Assembly: GCA_022496205.1 (NCBI GenBank)
Contig: WTXD01000022.1
Coordinates: 186,001-250,000 of the forward strand
Direction of reading: 5' to 3'
Length of the DNA stretch: 64,000 bases
DNA from: Gloeopeniophorella convolvens
Lineage: Eukaryota; Basidiomycota; Agaricomycetes; Russulales
A program made the translations under genes and the position numbers. Shown here in pieces: positions 46,625 through 57,595 of the stretch. How positions within the stretch are numbered: the first letter of the stretch is position 1; each line of letters begins with the position of its first letter. The notes below the pieces were generated by a model. That model did not search any database. It was not told where the DNA came from and was given only the letters and a program-made list of their open reading frames with translations.

Positions 46625-48829
46625 ATGCAAGTCGACGGCGCGCTTGCACCACCCTCTGGAGATGAAGATGATGGGTCCCTGTTTGGTTCACCTCCATCGT
46701 CCCCGGTCAGAGGTAGGTCACCACAGCTAGCGCTACCCACGGGCCCAGGGCCTACAGAAAACGTGGGGACCATTGCACTTCCTGGTTCCCATTATCATTC
46801 TGAACTTGCCATCGATCCGGCAGTTTTACTCTTGAACAGCCAACCGCCCATGGCACGTCCTAGTTCACCATCTCCGGTCTCCCCTACCCCACCGTCCATC
46901 CCGCCTTCTTCACACCGACCCTCTGCCTCTCGTGGATCGTCGCGGGTACTGCGAAAGTCGCAGAAGGGCAAAGATCGGTCCACGACGCCTCGCCCCCCTC
47001 CCCCTCCAATTCATCTCCCCGATCCCGACGAACCTGTACCTGCCAATTTCTTGCGCAGTCAGCAAGCTCTCCTTGGCCATGCTGGTTTGATCGGCGGGCT
47101 GAAACCATCCACTCTGTCCTCCCGATATCACAGAGGGTCCACTCCGCGGAACCCAATCGTTGTTGAGGATCAGCTCAACCCTCCTCCGTTGGGACATGGG
47201 AGCACGCCTTCGTTCAGCACTGCTGTGGTTTCTCCACCTCCGAGCGAAGAAATCATCTCGTCACTTGTGAAGCAATGGAATATCTTTCCTGTTTTGGAAT
47301 CTTTGCTGAGGCTTCTCTCGGATGCTGGTGCCCCGAGTCCCTCCCCTGTGGCGGCAGCGTCGCCTAGCCCACCTCTCTCACAGGCGTCCGGCGACCTTAA
47401 CCATGAATCAGGTCCCGTGCCCAAGCGTCGAAGGCTGAACTCCGTCCCCGCAGGAGCTGCGGACTGGGATGTGCCGTACCCTTTCCAGCAGGGCGAGGGG
47501 CCGGACCAATACCGTCTTCATTGGGAGCGGGAACGCCTCAAGCAACTTCTTTCACAGCTCATGGGGGTCATCAAGGGCGCCGCTCGATCCGCCGCAGTCC
47601 GAACCCATCTTCAGCAGCAGATAGACCCGTATCTCGCTACGTTTAGTTCCTCTGGATTGCCTCAGCAGAACTCGGGCCCTGCAGCTTGTCCAATTGACGC
47701 CCAGCCTCGGGCACAGCTCTATCACCCTGATATAAGGGGTGTCACCAATATCCCGTCCACATCAGGAAAAACATCCAGTCAGCCTTCCCATGCGCCAACA
47801 GATGTCCAGCAATTCACTCCGTTTGACAACCTCATATCTTCTATGCTTTCTAATGCGATACCTCATACACAACCTCCCTTCGATTTGACTAGCAATGCTT
47901 CTACATCTGCCGCCACTCCTCACAACACGTCGTCACCAGATTTGCAACAACTAATGTCAATGCTCCAATATCGCTCAATTCAGGGACTGGTGGGTGACGA
48001 TGCACCCATACCCTCGCGTCCATCTACACCGAGCCCCGGACGTTTAGATCAGGCATCTTCCTCTGCCCCTGTTGTCAACACGATTCCAGATTCTCTCATT
48101 GATCCAGCTCTCCTCGAGAGATCGTTGGACCATCACTCTCAAGCGATCCATCTTTCGGGGTGCCCCACTCCTGGCCAACAGGAGCCTTCGACGCCGACAC
48201 TCGTACAATCTCCTATTGCTTCCGCAAGCTCCTTGTTCGATCCTTCGACTCCTCGGGAGGACTTCTATTCAGAACCCGATGTTTACCGACCCGAGCAAGG
48301 TATGTCTATGTCACTGTCGCATCCCCTACGAGTCCCTCAAAGACTTGTCAATGCTATAACAGAAGATCCAGTTGGTGCCGCTGCCCTCTTGTTGCAGATG
48401 GCAGCGTCAGCTAGGCCACAGCAAGCGTTCCAGCCCAAGATGCAATCAAGGGCGTCCGCCGCCCCACGAGGCCTGAATGCGCTATCCTTACCTGTCCCTT
48501 CCGCCATCCCGCTACCATCTTTTGGCAACGTGACAGCAACGGTCACCCCTGCCTCTTCGAGAGCGTCCTCAATCGCCCCAACGCAACAGACAAATGTGAC
48601 GCCTGCGATAACTTCGACGTCACAATTTCTCACTCATCTAGATCAACGACGGCTCAATCGGGCATCGGCTACCAACAAATCGCTGAACAAGCACGAATCG
48701 ATCCGGCGTGCAAAAGAGCGGCGACGGCAACTCGCAGCGGAGCTAGAGAAGGCGAAGGTAGAGCTTTGGGAAACGACGATCGAGCAGGGCGTGTTGAGTC
48801 ATCTAGCAAAGGATCACGGACGCTTGTAG
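46625..48829 (+). CDS. Intronless 734-residue disordered protein of unknown function
   Basis: I do not recognise this protein. It is one uninterrupted frame in a region where nearly all genes carry many introns. Composition is Ser/Pro/Gln/Ala-rich, with low-complexity runs such as SPSPVSPTPPSIPPSS and PRPPPPPIHLPDPDEP, so most is likely disordered. A short structured-looking block lies near residues 200-330: EEIISSLVKQWNIFPVLESL, then GAADWDVPYPFQQGEGPDQY, then RLHWERERLKQLLSQLMGVI. The extreme C-terminus is a basic helix (NKHESIRRAKERRRQLAAEL, then EKAKVELWETTIEQGVLSHL), coiled-coil-like and possibly nucleic-acid binding. A nuclear or transcription-related role is only a guess. Stop TAG at 48827-48829. 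Confidence 0.8.
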   Translation: MQVDGALAPPSGDEDDGSLFGSPPSSPVRGRSPQLALPTGPGPTENVGTIALPGSHYHSELAIDPAVLLLNSQPPMARPSSPSPVSPTPPSIPPSSHRPSASRGSSRVLRKSQKGKDRSTTPRPPPPPIHLPDPDEPVPANFLRSQQALLGHAGLIGGLKPSTLSSRYHRGSTPRNPIVVEDQLNPPPLGHGSTPSFSTAVVSPPPSEEIISSLVKQWNIFPVLESLLRLLSDAGAPSPSPVAAASPSPPLSQASGDLNHESGPVPKRRRLNSVPAGAADWDVPYPFQQGEGPDQYRLHWERERLKQLLSQLMGVIKGAARSAAVRTHLQQQIDPYLATFSSSGLPQQNSGPAACPIDAQPRAQLYHPDIRGVTNIPSTSGKTSSQPSHAPTDVQQFTPFDNLISSMLSNAIPHTQPPFDLTSNASTSAATPHNTSSPDLQQLMSMLQYRSIQGLVGDDAPIPSRPSTPSPGRLDQASSSAPVVNTIPDSLIDPALLERSLDHHSQAIHLSGCPTPGQQEPSTPTLVQSPIASASSLFDPSTPREDFYSEPDVYRPEQGMSMSLSHPLRVPQRLVNAITEDPVGAAALLLQMAASARPQQAFQPKMQSRASAAPRGLNALSLPVPSAIPLPSFGNVTATVTPASSRASSIAPTQQTNVTPAITSTSQFLTHLDQRRLNRASATNKSLNKHESIRRAKERRRQLAAELEKAKVELWETTIEQGVLSHLAKDHGRL

Positions 48830-49301
48830 AACGATTGACCGCAGCGTGGTTTCTGTGAAGTCTTTATATCACTGTAATGGATGGTGACATGAGCAGCACT
48901 TCCCAACTGCATGGTCAACCAAAAACTTCCGACACACCGGAAGATCGGGTTTCGTTTAAAAAATCAGCGGCCAATCCTCGTACCGGTGACATCTTTGGCT
49001 GTAACATCATCCTCGCTGGACTATCAGATGTAAATCGTGTCCAGAAAGACACAGGCATCCACTGGCGATCCCTGACGCTTGTATCAGAAAACCACGGCGC
49101 ACACTGACATGCGTGCTGACTGAAATGGATGAAGGTATTACAACGACCCCGAGGTCGATCGCCGAGGCGCAAAGCAATCGCCCTACCGGATCCGGCACAC
49201 CAGAAACCGGTGATGAGCGCTTATTCCATCCTTCATATAGCCGGTCTGCTCAACCGATCCGAGCAGACACCTAGCCCCCTGCGCACTCTTCCCCATCAAA
49301 A
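48830..49301. other. Intergenic, no supported gene
   Basis: About 470 bases between two plus-strand genes, containing the 3' end of one and the promoter of the next. Only chance open frames. Confidence 0.5.
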
Positions 49302-50761
49302 ATGGCCCCGCAAAATTACACCCGTATTGTCCTCGCTGAGCGCCCTGAGGCAGACATCACCCCCACCACCTTTCGCAAGGAGCAGAAGCCGTTCGATCTC
49401 AAGCCCGGCCGTGGCGAGGTCCTCCTCCAGGTTAACTGGCTCTCACTCGATCCCGCCATGCGCGGCTGGCTGCGCGACACCCGGAGCTATGTACCTCCCG
49501 TCCAGATCGGGGCTGTCATGCGCGCGGGAGGATTGTGCACCGTCATCGGGGCAGGCGAGGGTACCAAGCTCAAGGTCGGGGACGTCGGATATGCCGCAGC
49601 CGGTGAGGACACATTTGTATCTGCGTAGTGGCCCCACACTAACTGAGAGCAGGCTGGACGGAGTACGTCGTCATCCAAGAGAGCGAGGTCACGAAGATTG
49701 AGTAGGTGCTGCGGCTCGGCCCGCGCGACCACGAGCTAAAGCGGATGGCACTAGGATCCCTGAGGGCGGTCAACTGCTCGATTTCTTGGGTCTTTTGGGT
49801 ATGGCCGGTACGTTCATTCGCTGGCGCACCCATCACTCCGTCTAATCTACGCGCATCAGGCATGACCGCATACTTTGTATGTTATATGCCTAAACTGTAT
49901 ATAGCTCCGAGATTTGCTGACATGGACATCAGGGTCTCCTGGATGTTGGTCAGATCAAGGCCGGCGAGACACTTGTCGTATCTGGAGCGGCTGGCGCTGT
50001 CGGCTCCATCGTCTGTCAGATGGGAAAAATCCTCGGCGCGAAGGTCATCGCTATCGCTGGTTCAGACGAGAAGTGCCAGTGGCTCAAGGAGGACCTCGGT
50101 GTCGACGCTGCCATCAACTATAAGAGCCCTACCTTCCGCCAGGAGTTCAAGAGTGCTGTCGGCTATCTCGATGTCTTCTTCGACAATGTCGGCGGCGAGT
50201 TGTTGGACTTCGCGTTGACGCGGCTCAACAAGGGGGCACGCATCGCCTTGTGTGGTGAGTCGCGGTTAGATACTCACTTTGTGTAGAAGCTCAAGTTTTT
50301 CACCTAGGTGCTATCTCTGACTACAGTAAGGAAGCAGCTGTCTAATCATTGGTTATCCTCTGACGATCCGACGCTACAGACGTTCCCAAGCCGAGTGGCA
50401 TCACCTCCTACCAGAACCTCATCTCTCAACGCGCTCGGATTGAGGGTTTCATTGTGTACGTAACTGACCCAAACGAGTTCTGGTTTCTAGTTACTGATAA
50501 CTGCACCTGGTTGTAGCTTCGACTACAAGGAACGCTATCCCGAGGGGATCAAGGCTCTCGGACAGTGGCTTGCTGAGGGCAAGGTCAAGCGCAAGTTCCA
50601 CGTCGTCGAGGGTCTCGAAAAGGCACCGGAGGCGCTCCCCATGCTCTTCACCGGTGGCAACACAGGAAAATTGTTCGTCTACTCCTCGCGTTCCCGCCCA
50701 GTCGCTGCTCACCGAACTCCCCAGGGTTGTTCATGTCTCGGGCGCGGATGCGAGACTCTGA
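49302..50761 (+). CDS. NADPH-dependent MDR-family reductase (prostaglandin/alkenal reductase type)
   Basis: A zinc-independent medium-chain dehydrogenase/reductase, similar to leukotriene B4 dehydrogenase, 2-alkenal and curcumin reductases; it probably reduces activated double bonds of enones in the cytosol. The start at 49302 reads MAPQNYTRIVLAERP. Domain features are VLLQVNWLSLDPAMRGWLRD and GAVMRAGGLCTVIGAGEGTK (N-terminal GroES-like part), then GMAGMTAYFGLLDVGQIKAG, the nucleotide-binding LVVSGAAGAVGSIVCQMGKI (near 49980), VIAIAGSDEKCQWLKEDLGV, YLDVFFDNVGGELLDFALTR and ARIEGFIVFDYKERYPEGIK. The end is spliced: GKL joins VVHVSGADARL across about 50670-50724, stop at 50759. The AxxGxxG motif supports NADPH use. 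Eight or so short introns. Confidence 0.9.
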
Positions 50762-50991
50762 TCTGACGGCAAAGTAAACTTATTTTATGTAACATATACC
50801 CCTCACAGAATGGCAACACTTATTTATGAACGCATCCTCAATATTGTCTTTGCAATCGAGAACTTGCGGTTATGACTTGCGAACGCAGTGATCGATCTCG
50901 AGAAATTGAAACGCGTGAGTTTTTTTTGGGTGCATGAATCGCAGCGTATCAATAATATACAGTGGTATGCCAGAAACGGGTCGAACAGTCT

Positions 50992-52535
50992 TTACTTCTC
51001 CATGCTATCATGGCCCTTCTCCTCAATATCGGACCCATATCGATAGGAGGCGTTGTTAATCTGTTGCTCCCTGTGCTCATGGTGCGCAGCGTGGCCATCG
51101 AGATACTCCTTGTTCGCGAGGGTGATAACTACGATCCACGTCCTTAGCATGAATAGGCGCAGAGCAGGGACACCAGGGACATACCTCGGCTGGAGTCCTT
51201 CAAGATCACTTCGTAGAACACACATGCGAGCAGGGTCGCAGGGATGTTGGTGAGCGCGGCGATGGCAGCATACCGACCCCCAGAAGCTCTTGTGCCCCAG
51301 ATGGTGATCGCTGCTAGACGACCGCCGACATCGCGAGCGGCGTTTGCAGACACTGAATCGCCGGAGGTCAGTTGTGTCCGCATCCGGAAGACCACATGCA
51401 CTTACATCCATTAGGTATGTATCCCCAGATCGCGACGGCGCTGATTGCCGGTTAGCGACGGGATACCTTGAATGTGGATCTAAGAACTCACTATGCCATG
51501 CCGATGATCCAAGGCGCAGCAGCAGGGGGCACGAAGAAGTTCGTTGGATCAATGCAGGCGAAGATGACCGTGCCGATGAAGAAATCCTGTTATCGGAGTT
51601 GGCTCTGAGCGACGCGTACACGGCACCGAGTACGAAAACATACGCAAACGAATTCATTGATGAAGACCCGGCCCAATGGAACCCCAGGAGGAGCGTAGAG
51701 CGCGAAGATACCGGCAGGGCCCGAGGCCGAAAAGTTGACAGTGTCGAACAGACCCGCCACAGTGAGCACTGCCTCAGATTCCTACGGAAAAATCGGAGGT
51801 CAGCGAAATTTTGCTGATTGCAACAACGAGCGCTGACCTTGAGAAGCGTCTTCCACTGCCAGTACACAAACAGGCTGGCAATGAAACCGCCGAGGATTTG
51901 TGAGGCTATATATCTACGTAATCGCTCATGAGTCATCGGAACTGCCCTAATGAATGCGCCGTTTACTGACCTTACGGCTTTCAGCGGGGGGAAGCCCCTG
52001 AAGAGGACGTGGTATATTGTTATCGCGGGGTTGAAATGACCTCCCGAAGTCGCCGTGCACACCACAAGAGCTATGACGATTCCCATGGCGTACGCAAGTC
52101 CGGCTGTGAAAACGGCTGAATTGGGGAGTGGGTCAGCGCCATTACCCAGGATCGCGCGTCTAGATTGGACAGACGTACAACCCAGCCCTTCCAGTTTCAA
52201 GATATTGCCTACATTGTACGATGCCGTGGCGCCCATGCCTGTTATCGGACTGTCAGCACGTTGTCACACCGGATTCTCAACGACGCGGCGGACCTGCATA
52301 GCAGTAGCAGAAGACACCGAACTGGTAGCCAGCGTCAGTGCCAAATAATCGGCGAGGACGGCGCAAAGAGCCTGCGTACCATCTCAGCAACACACTCGAC
52401 AAACCAGTGAGCCTGCCTGTGGCGCACGCGCTCCCATGAGCGGAGCACGGTAGGGCGCACGTCGACATCTGCGAGATGGGTGTTTGGGTAGTGAGGAAGC
52501 TGCGAGGTAGGGATGCCTGTCATGTTGTTGTGCAA
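50992..52535 (-). CDS. Aquaporin / aquaglyceroporin (MIP family) with NAARD second motif
   Basis: A six-helix channel for water and/or glycerol in the plasma or internal membrane. Start at 52535 (MHNNMTGIP) or 52523. Recognisable parts are RQAHWFVECVAEMVGTLFAV (helix 1), GLAYAMGIVIALVVCTATSG followed by GHFNPAITIYHVLFRGFPPL, which contains the first NPA box (near 52030), YIASQILGGFIASLFVYWQW, FINEFVCVFVLGAVYASLRA, and the second pore box SANAARDVGGRLAAITIWG (near 51350). Here the second NPA has become NAA; the following Arg, part of the selectivity filter, is kept. The last helix is AALTNIPATLLACVFYEVIL and the tail is hydrophilic. About six introns. Converges on the MDR reductase gene. Confidence 0.9.
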
Positions 52536-55385
52536 GGTGTTGGTGCTGGTGCTGACGTGCTGCCTGCAGAAGTCAAAGAAAGATCGATGTCGTACGCGTC
52601 GGCGGGCGTCGGCGGGCTAAGCCTAGGGCAAGGACAAGCAAAAGAGAAAGAGTGGAAGCTCGAGCTCGAGATCCCACCACATCCCGCAGGACTAGGCTTT
52701 ATACGTCCTGGAGCCCTGGTCCCTGTCCGTGTGTAATGGAAAAGCAGTGCGTGCACGCGGTGGCGCCCGCCCCTTGCGCAGCGTGCCTGCCTGCCAGTGA
52801 TATCTCGGCGTCTCTCCACGAAATCAAATACGTCGATGCTCAGGGATCCCATGATGTCTTGGATGGTTCCCGAGATCCATCATATTAGGCCGTACGTCGC
52901 CACAGCGCAGCCGCGCGGAAGGGCGCGGCATCTCGCGTTTGCAATGGGACCATTAGTGCGTGCGATTCTGGACGCCATTTATGGTTTTTGCCAGAAGGCC
53001 CCACTGCTTCCCGGATGCGATATTTCAAGCGCGACTTCTCCAGTTCAGCGCCCAGCAACGCCGCGTGTAGTAGTATCGTAAGTGTCGGTGCATAGACATG
53101 TCATGCCAGCAGCAGGCGTCAAGATGTCAGAGCAAGCAGCCCAGACCCCGATATTGTTGAAGGAGATGCGACCATCGTCTGTGGTGACCAGCAACCCACC
53201 GACGTAGTATCCTCCTCCAGACAACATACGCGATGGAGCAAAGGCAACCGGCCATCTAGTCATCCGGGAGATGATCATAGATCACGGTAGTTGTTGTTAC
53301 TGAACGCCGCGTTGTGTTTGGGTCGCGGAACTCCGCTCCGGCTTGCTTGGGCCCAGCCCGGGTGCGCTACACTCCCTCAGTAGTGTTTGCTGCCTACCTA
53401 CGGGCTGCCGCATCGACTCAGTTGCGCTTAGCATCGTGATGCGCGACGGGGACGACCTACGCGGGCTCCCGAATTTAAACGACACCCGGCAAGTTGGCAC
53501 CTCCGGTACAGGGCGAGGCAGGGGACCAGGTGATCGCGCCCTCTTTCGCAAATGGTGAAAGTGGACTGTACTCGTGCGCGCGGGGCACTTGGAGCGCCGG
53601 CAGCGCACGTACTAGGAGGGCGGGGCACGATCGATCGCATGTGCTCTGCGTCCAGGCCCGTATCGGTTTTCGGTATGCTCGACGTATCGTAGCGGGGCAG
53701 CTGATCTGGGGAAATAAGGATACCCTTCTCGTCATGTCAGTCATCGGTGGGGCGAGGCCGCCTGTAGTACTATCCCCAATTCGAACGCTCAATGTTCCGA
53801 GTCGGTGCGCACATGGACACATCCATCGCGAAACGACTGTCTTCCGCGATCGGCATAAGGTCGGCAACGAAGACTAACATACGGGTGCGATTCAAGACGC
53901 GAAACGAGAAGTAGCTCGCCCCTGAGCCAAAGAAACGGGGAAGCTCAAATGGACAACAGCGCCGGTGCACTGATAGAAGGGCGAGAAGAGGCGAGAAGCC
54001 ATGCTGTGTGCCAAGGTGGCGATTGAAATCAGAGGCGCGAGGCTGATTGCAGCACCATCATCCAAGGGTCAAAAAAAACTTTACAGGCACGCTGTATCTT
54101 GATAGTACGATAACTGTTGCCAAGACTGGTAGCCACAGTCCTCCACTCCAGCCTCAGGCAGCCTCACTGGCAGGCCTGCATTTCGCGCCAGTGGTAGTGG
54201 TCATCAGACCGCCCCAGGTGCTCGCCGCGGGACCCACGAGGAGGGCGGCGTACATGAATGGCTTGTCCCGGCCTCGCGCTGTGGGGGTTGCGTGCATTCA
54301 ACTGAAAGGCTGACGGCATTTCGCTAGGCGATATGAAGCTGTAAAGGCACACCCATTCTATTGTTACAATCGGTGGCGCTCTGATGATCCTCGCGTGGAC
54401 GCGTAGCTAATCTATGTACCTCTAATCACTGCGCACTGTCGCGGCGGTAGGTACTTATGGTCTCTTCAATCTACTCGTCTCAGAATCTCTCAGAATACAC
54501 GCGTCGGAGCGGCGGGGAACAGCCGATGGAAGCTAGCCGAACAGATTCGCCGCGACGCCGCGGACAGTATGTATCCTGGACCATAACTCCAAAGCGCGAC
54601 GACTTCATAAGAGCCCGCGCATTCTTCAGGATTCTTCGCTGCTGCCATTATCTTCTCAGCAGATCGGTATGCAAATTGACGTACACTCCACAGTCCCTCT
54701 TATGGAAAGATGCGACGTCAATCAAAGATTCACATGAAACAAGGACGAAAACTGGCGGAAGCCCAGGGAACACGATTCCGCCATCAAGCTAGAGATATAG
54801 AGTCGAGAGTGTGGAAGCCTCGATGCACTGTAGGCCGCGGGTAGTTGAGACGTCTGTGGGGTTGTTGTTGTCTGGTTAGCGCTTAGCGAAGCGCAGCCAC
54901 GTGCATTACAGGACGGTGCAGTCGCTAGTGAGTGAAGATCTTGAATTCGTGACTTGTTTCACAGAGCAGGGTCTAGCCAGGGTCGATGTGGTATCGTGCA
55001 CCTCTGATGTGAAGCTCGGTAACTGGTGAGCCCATAGCACCGTTGAGCGACGCGCCGGGCGTGGGTTCGAACGCTTGCGTAGTGTTCCAACGTACCACGC
55101 GGGCTTTCGCATTGGGCCCAAGATCCATCACGCGTCACGGCTTGCTTCGTGGAGTCCTTGGGGACGTGCTGAACTGATACTCCGGTGGGGAAGAAGAGAA
55201 GATGCAAGCCGCGACATGTGCGGCTGCTCGGCCGAACGTAAATAAGTTGACGTCGATTTCGTGGGCACGGCCGGATGGTTCCGAGGCAGGACCACGGGGT
55301 GACGCGTCGTACGTGAATAAAAGAATGGTGAAAGAGCGGTGTTGCATGATTAATGACTTGACAAGTCTTTGGGAGCAAGGGTAGG
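52536..55385. other. Gene-free stretch upstream of the aquaporin
   Basis: About 2.85 kb with only short, uncorrelated open frames on both strands. The right-hand side of the aquaporin promoter lies at its left end. I found no domain, tandem repeat or convincing tRNA in it. Confidence 0.45.
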
Positions 55386-55387
55386 TA

Positions 55388-55688
55388 CTATCGAGGGACC
55401 CTCTATGGAATGAATCACGGATCCGTGAATCCTCGTAGTTGAACAACAGACCATTCACAGCGGAGTACCCACTTCTAGCCTTTTTTTTGAAATGAGGGAC
55501 TGGAAAACCAGATATTAGAAGTAGCTTCAAAACCGACACACATAGTTTGTACATAGTACACATACCATCATCAATGTATCCAAGTAGCCCCCATGGCATT
55601 ATGGTGAGCAGGGATCCTCGAACGCGATGTGTCCCTCCGAAGGGGCTGGAGTGTACACAGCTCTGTTCCATTGAGGGTCCCTCGACAG
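55388..55688. mobile_element. Short non-autonomous DNA transposon (MITE) with TA target duplication
   Basis: A 301-bp element bounded by terminal inverted repeats of 23 bp that match at 21 positions: 55388-55410 (CTATCGAGGGACCCTCTATG...) and 55666-55688 read in reverse (CTGTCGAGGGACCCTCAATG...). It is flanked on both sides by TA (55386-55387 and 55689-55690), the target duplication of Tc1/mariner-type transposons. There is no transposase frame inside, so it would need an enzyme from elsewhere. The internal sequence includes the palindrome CACGGATCCGTG near 55417. The assignment to mariner is from TA plus TIRs only. Confidence 0.65.
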
Positions 55689-55690
55689 TA

Positions 55691-55765
55691 GGTATGTAAG
55701 ATTTGGTCGAGGCCTTGCTGGGTCAACGGAATCCGCATTGGTCGAGAACGCGCCCACTAAGTGTC
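55691..55765. other. Spacer between two MITEs
   Basis: 75 bases separating the two TA-flanked elements. Nothing else seen. Confidence 0.5.
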
Positions 55766-55767
55766 TA

Positions 55768-55962
55768 CAGTCAAACCTGTCATAACCCATACCACCTTTT
55801 CGAACGCTGGAGCCGCGGGCCATTACAGGTCATGAGTTATTGCAGGATATAAATTCTGAGGGGCACCAGTGCGCCCAATCCCGTGTCTCTGTGGACCGGA
55901 AGCCCTGTGGATTATGGCGGAAAATGTGCTTTTATGGGTATGGGTTATGACAGGTTTGACTG
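55768..55962. mobile_element. Second short MITE, Tc1/mariner or pogo type
   Basis: A 195-bp element with perfect 26-bp terminal inverted repeats: 55768-55793 (CAGTCAAACCTGTCATAACC...) and the exact reverse complement at 55937-55962. TA flanks both ends (55766-55767, 55963-55964). The CAGTCAAACC start resembles ends of fungal pogo/Tc1-mariner elements. No coding capacity. Perfect repeats suggest a younger insertion than the neighbouring element. Confidence 0.8.
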
Positions 55963-55964
55963 TA

Positions 55965-57595
55965 TCCGGTTGGCGAGGAGATTGTGAGATGCTTGGCCAG
56001 GTACAAGCGCCTCTGCCCAGCAAGAATATCGATATGGACGCCGAAGCGCCCTGTTCCGGTGTTCCGCCCTTATCCTAAGCACAGACCTACGCATGACAGA
56101 TTGCTAGTGAATTGGGTCAACTGAGAGCCAAGAGCTGTGGGCTAAGAGTGGGCTGAACGTAAGAGTTTGTAGAAGCTCTAGGTCAGGTGGCCAGGGGGGG
56201 GGGGGGTTCGTGGAAAGTGGGTAAGAGTATCTGGAACGGGTTTGACTAGGTGGCCAGGGCGAGGGGGATTCGAAGTGTTAGCAGTCAGGTCCGGAAGCAC
56301 GCGGCACGGACAGTCGAGTTGGAAGGCCTCGATGTCTGAGAGAAAGATGCTAAGTAGCGGGATAGTAGGAGTTGTGCGTGGCAAGCTCACCGGGCAGTAC
56401 GGTGAGCCAGGGATGTCGATGAGCGCTTAAGCCAGAGTACGTACAGAACGTGACGGCAACGGAACAGTATGGCAGTGTTGAGACTTTTTGGTAAGTGCGT
56501 CTAAAAACGATGCCTCGGTGTGACCTGTGGCACCCGGAGTTGTCCTGTCGACATGTTCTGGATATGGGTGACAGCGCAAAGGCCAGATGCCAGTGCTGTG
56601 GGTTGGTGGATGCGTGCCAGGCAAAGGACGGCGGTGCGGATCCCAGCTGACGCGAAGCGGGCGATACATTGCGTGATGACGTAAAGCGTGTCGCGTGAAA
56701 GCCAGTGGAGGTTGAGATGGAGACGGATCATGGAACGCAGAACGTTGGCAGATCATGAGCATACTTTGCGCATTTATCTGGTACCCGCGCATGTAGCTTC
56801 CACGCCAGGAAACTGCCACTAGCTGGGCAACGAGATGATAAGCTGGGACGCAACAGGATGCAGTGCTACGTGCCACGCCTGGAAGGTTCTCGCGAATCGG
56901 TCCGAGAAGCCTCCCAAAAGTTGATGTACCGAGATGGGCGATGGGTACATTATATGCGCGTAGGGGAAGCCATGCATGGTAGACACGGGGGCGAGGCTAG
57001 GGTGAAGAGTGCAGAGGGCGGGGCGAGACCAGCATTGGCGCCTCGGAGGGCGATCGGGATTGGCCAGGGAGGAAGCGGGACCCCGAGAACAGCCTCGTCT
57101 GGCGTGCGTGCACGGACCACCTCTGCCCTCTCGCAGGCGGCGAAGGGCCGCTCTGTGCGTGCTGCGGGCGGTGGCACTGCGAGATGTCGATATGTGGATG
57201 CGTTGAGATGAGCTAGGCGCGTAATGGTAAAGCTAAAGGGCGGGGAATATATGCTGTGAGCCGGGGTCCTTTATGGGAGCGACGCGGGTGCATCTTGTGT
57301 TGGTTCTGGCACTGCAAGGCCCTGCACTTGACTGCTCTCTGCGACTCGAGCTCTTCGCTCTCTCGCCCATCCGCGACACTTTCTCCTTTCCCTCTCAGCC
57401 TCAACACAGGCCATCTTATTTTTTCACGCCCTGTGCACTCCAAGCTTCCCTTGCCCCGCCTCGCCCCGCCACACTTTCAATTACCTTCCGCCCCGTCCCG
57501 TCCCCCTCGTCTTTGTTATCGCATCCCCGCGCACGCTTTAGCTTTTTCTCTTCTCCTCTTACTTCTTCTGCTCCTTACGTATCCCATCTCATCAC
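55965..57595. other. Gene-free stretch and PBP1 promoter/leader
   Basis: About 1.6 kb. It holds a 13-base G run with an imperfect direct repeat at 56185-56210 and 56248-56272 (AGGTGGCCAGGG core). From about 57330 to 57590 it is strongly pyrimidine-rich, as in the 5' leaders of highly expressed fungal genes, and is likely the PBP1 5' untranslated region. No gene is supported. Confidence 0.5.
56185..56272. repeat. Imperfect direct repeat with 13-base G run
   Basis: Two copies of AGGTGGCCAGGG...TTCG at 56185-56210 and 56248-56272, 63 bases apart start to start. The first contains 13 consecutive G (56194-56206). Probably simple replication slippage. Confidence 0.5.

Noticed and set aside
53045..53278. 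Minus-strand frame with several Cys near its end, considered as a hydrophobin-like or small secreted protein
   Set aside because: The Cys spacing does not match hydrophobins, there is no signal peptide and no second exon was found.
55050..55100. GGGTTCGAACGC, like a tRNA T loop
   Set aside because: The five bases on either side of the loop do not pair on either strand and no acceptor or D arm fits.
56178..56876. Two minus-strand open frames of 70 and 149 codons
   Set aside because: Composition is like the surrounding noncoding sequence; one spans the poly-G run; no recognised motif.
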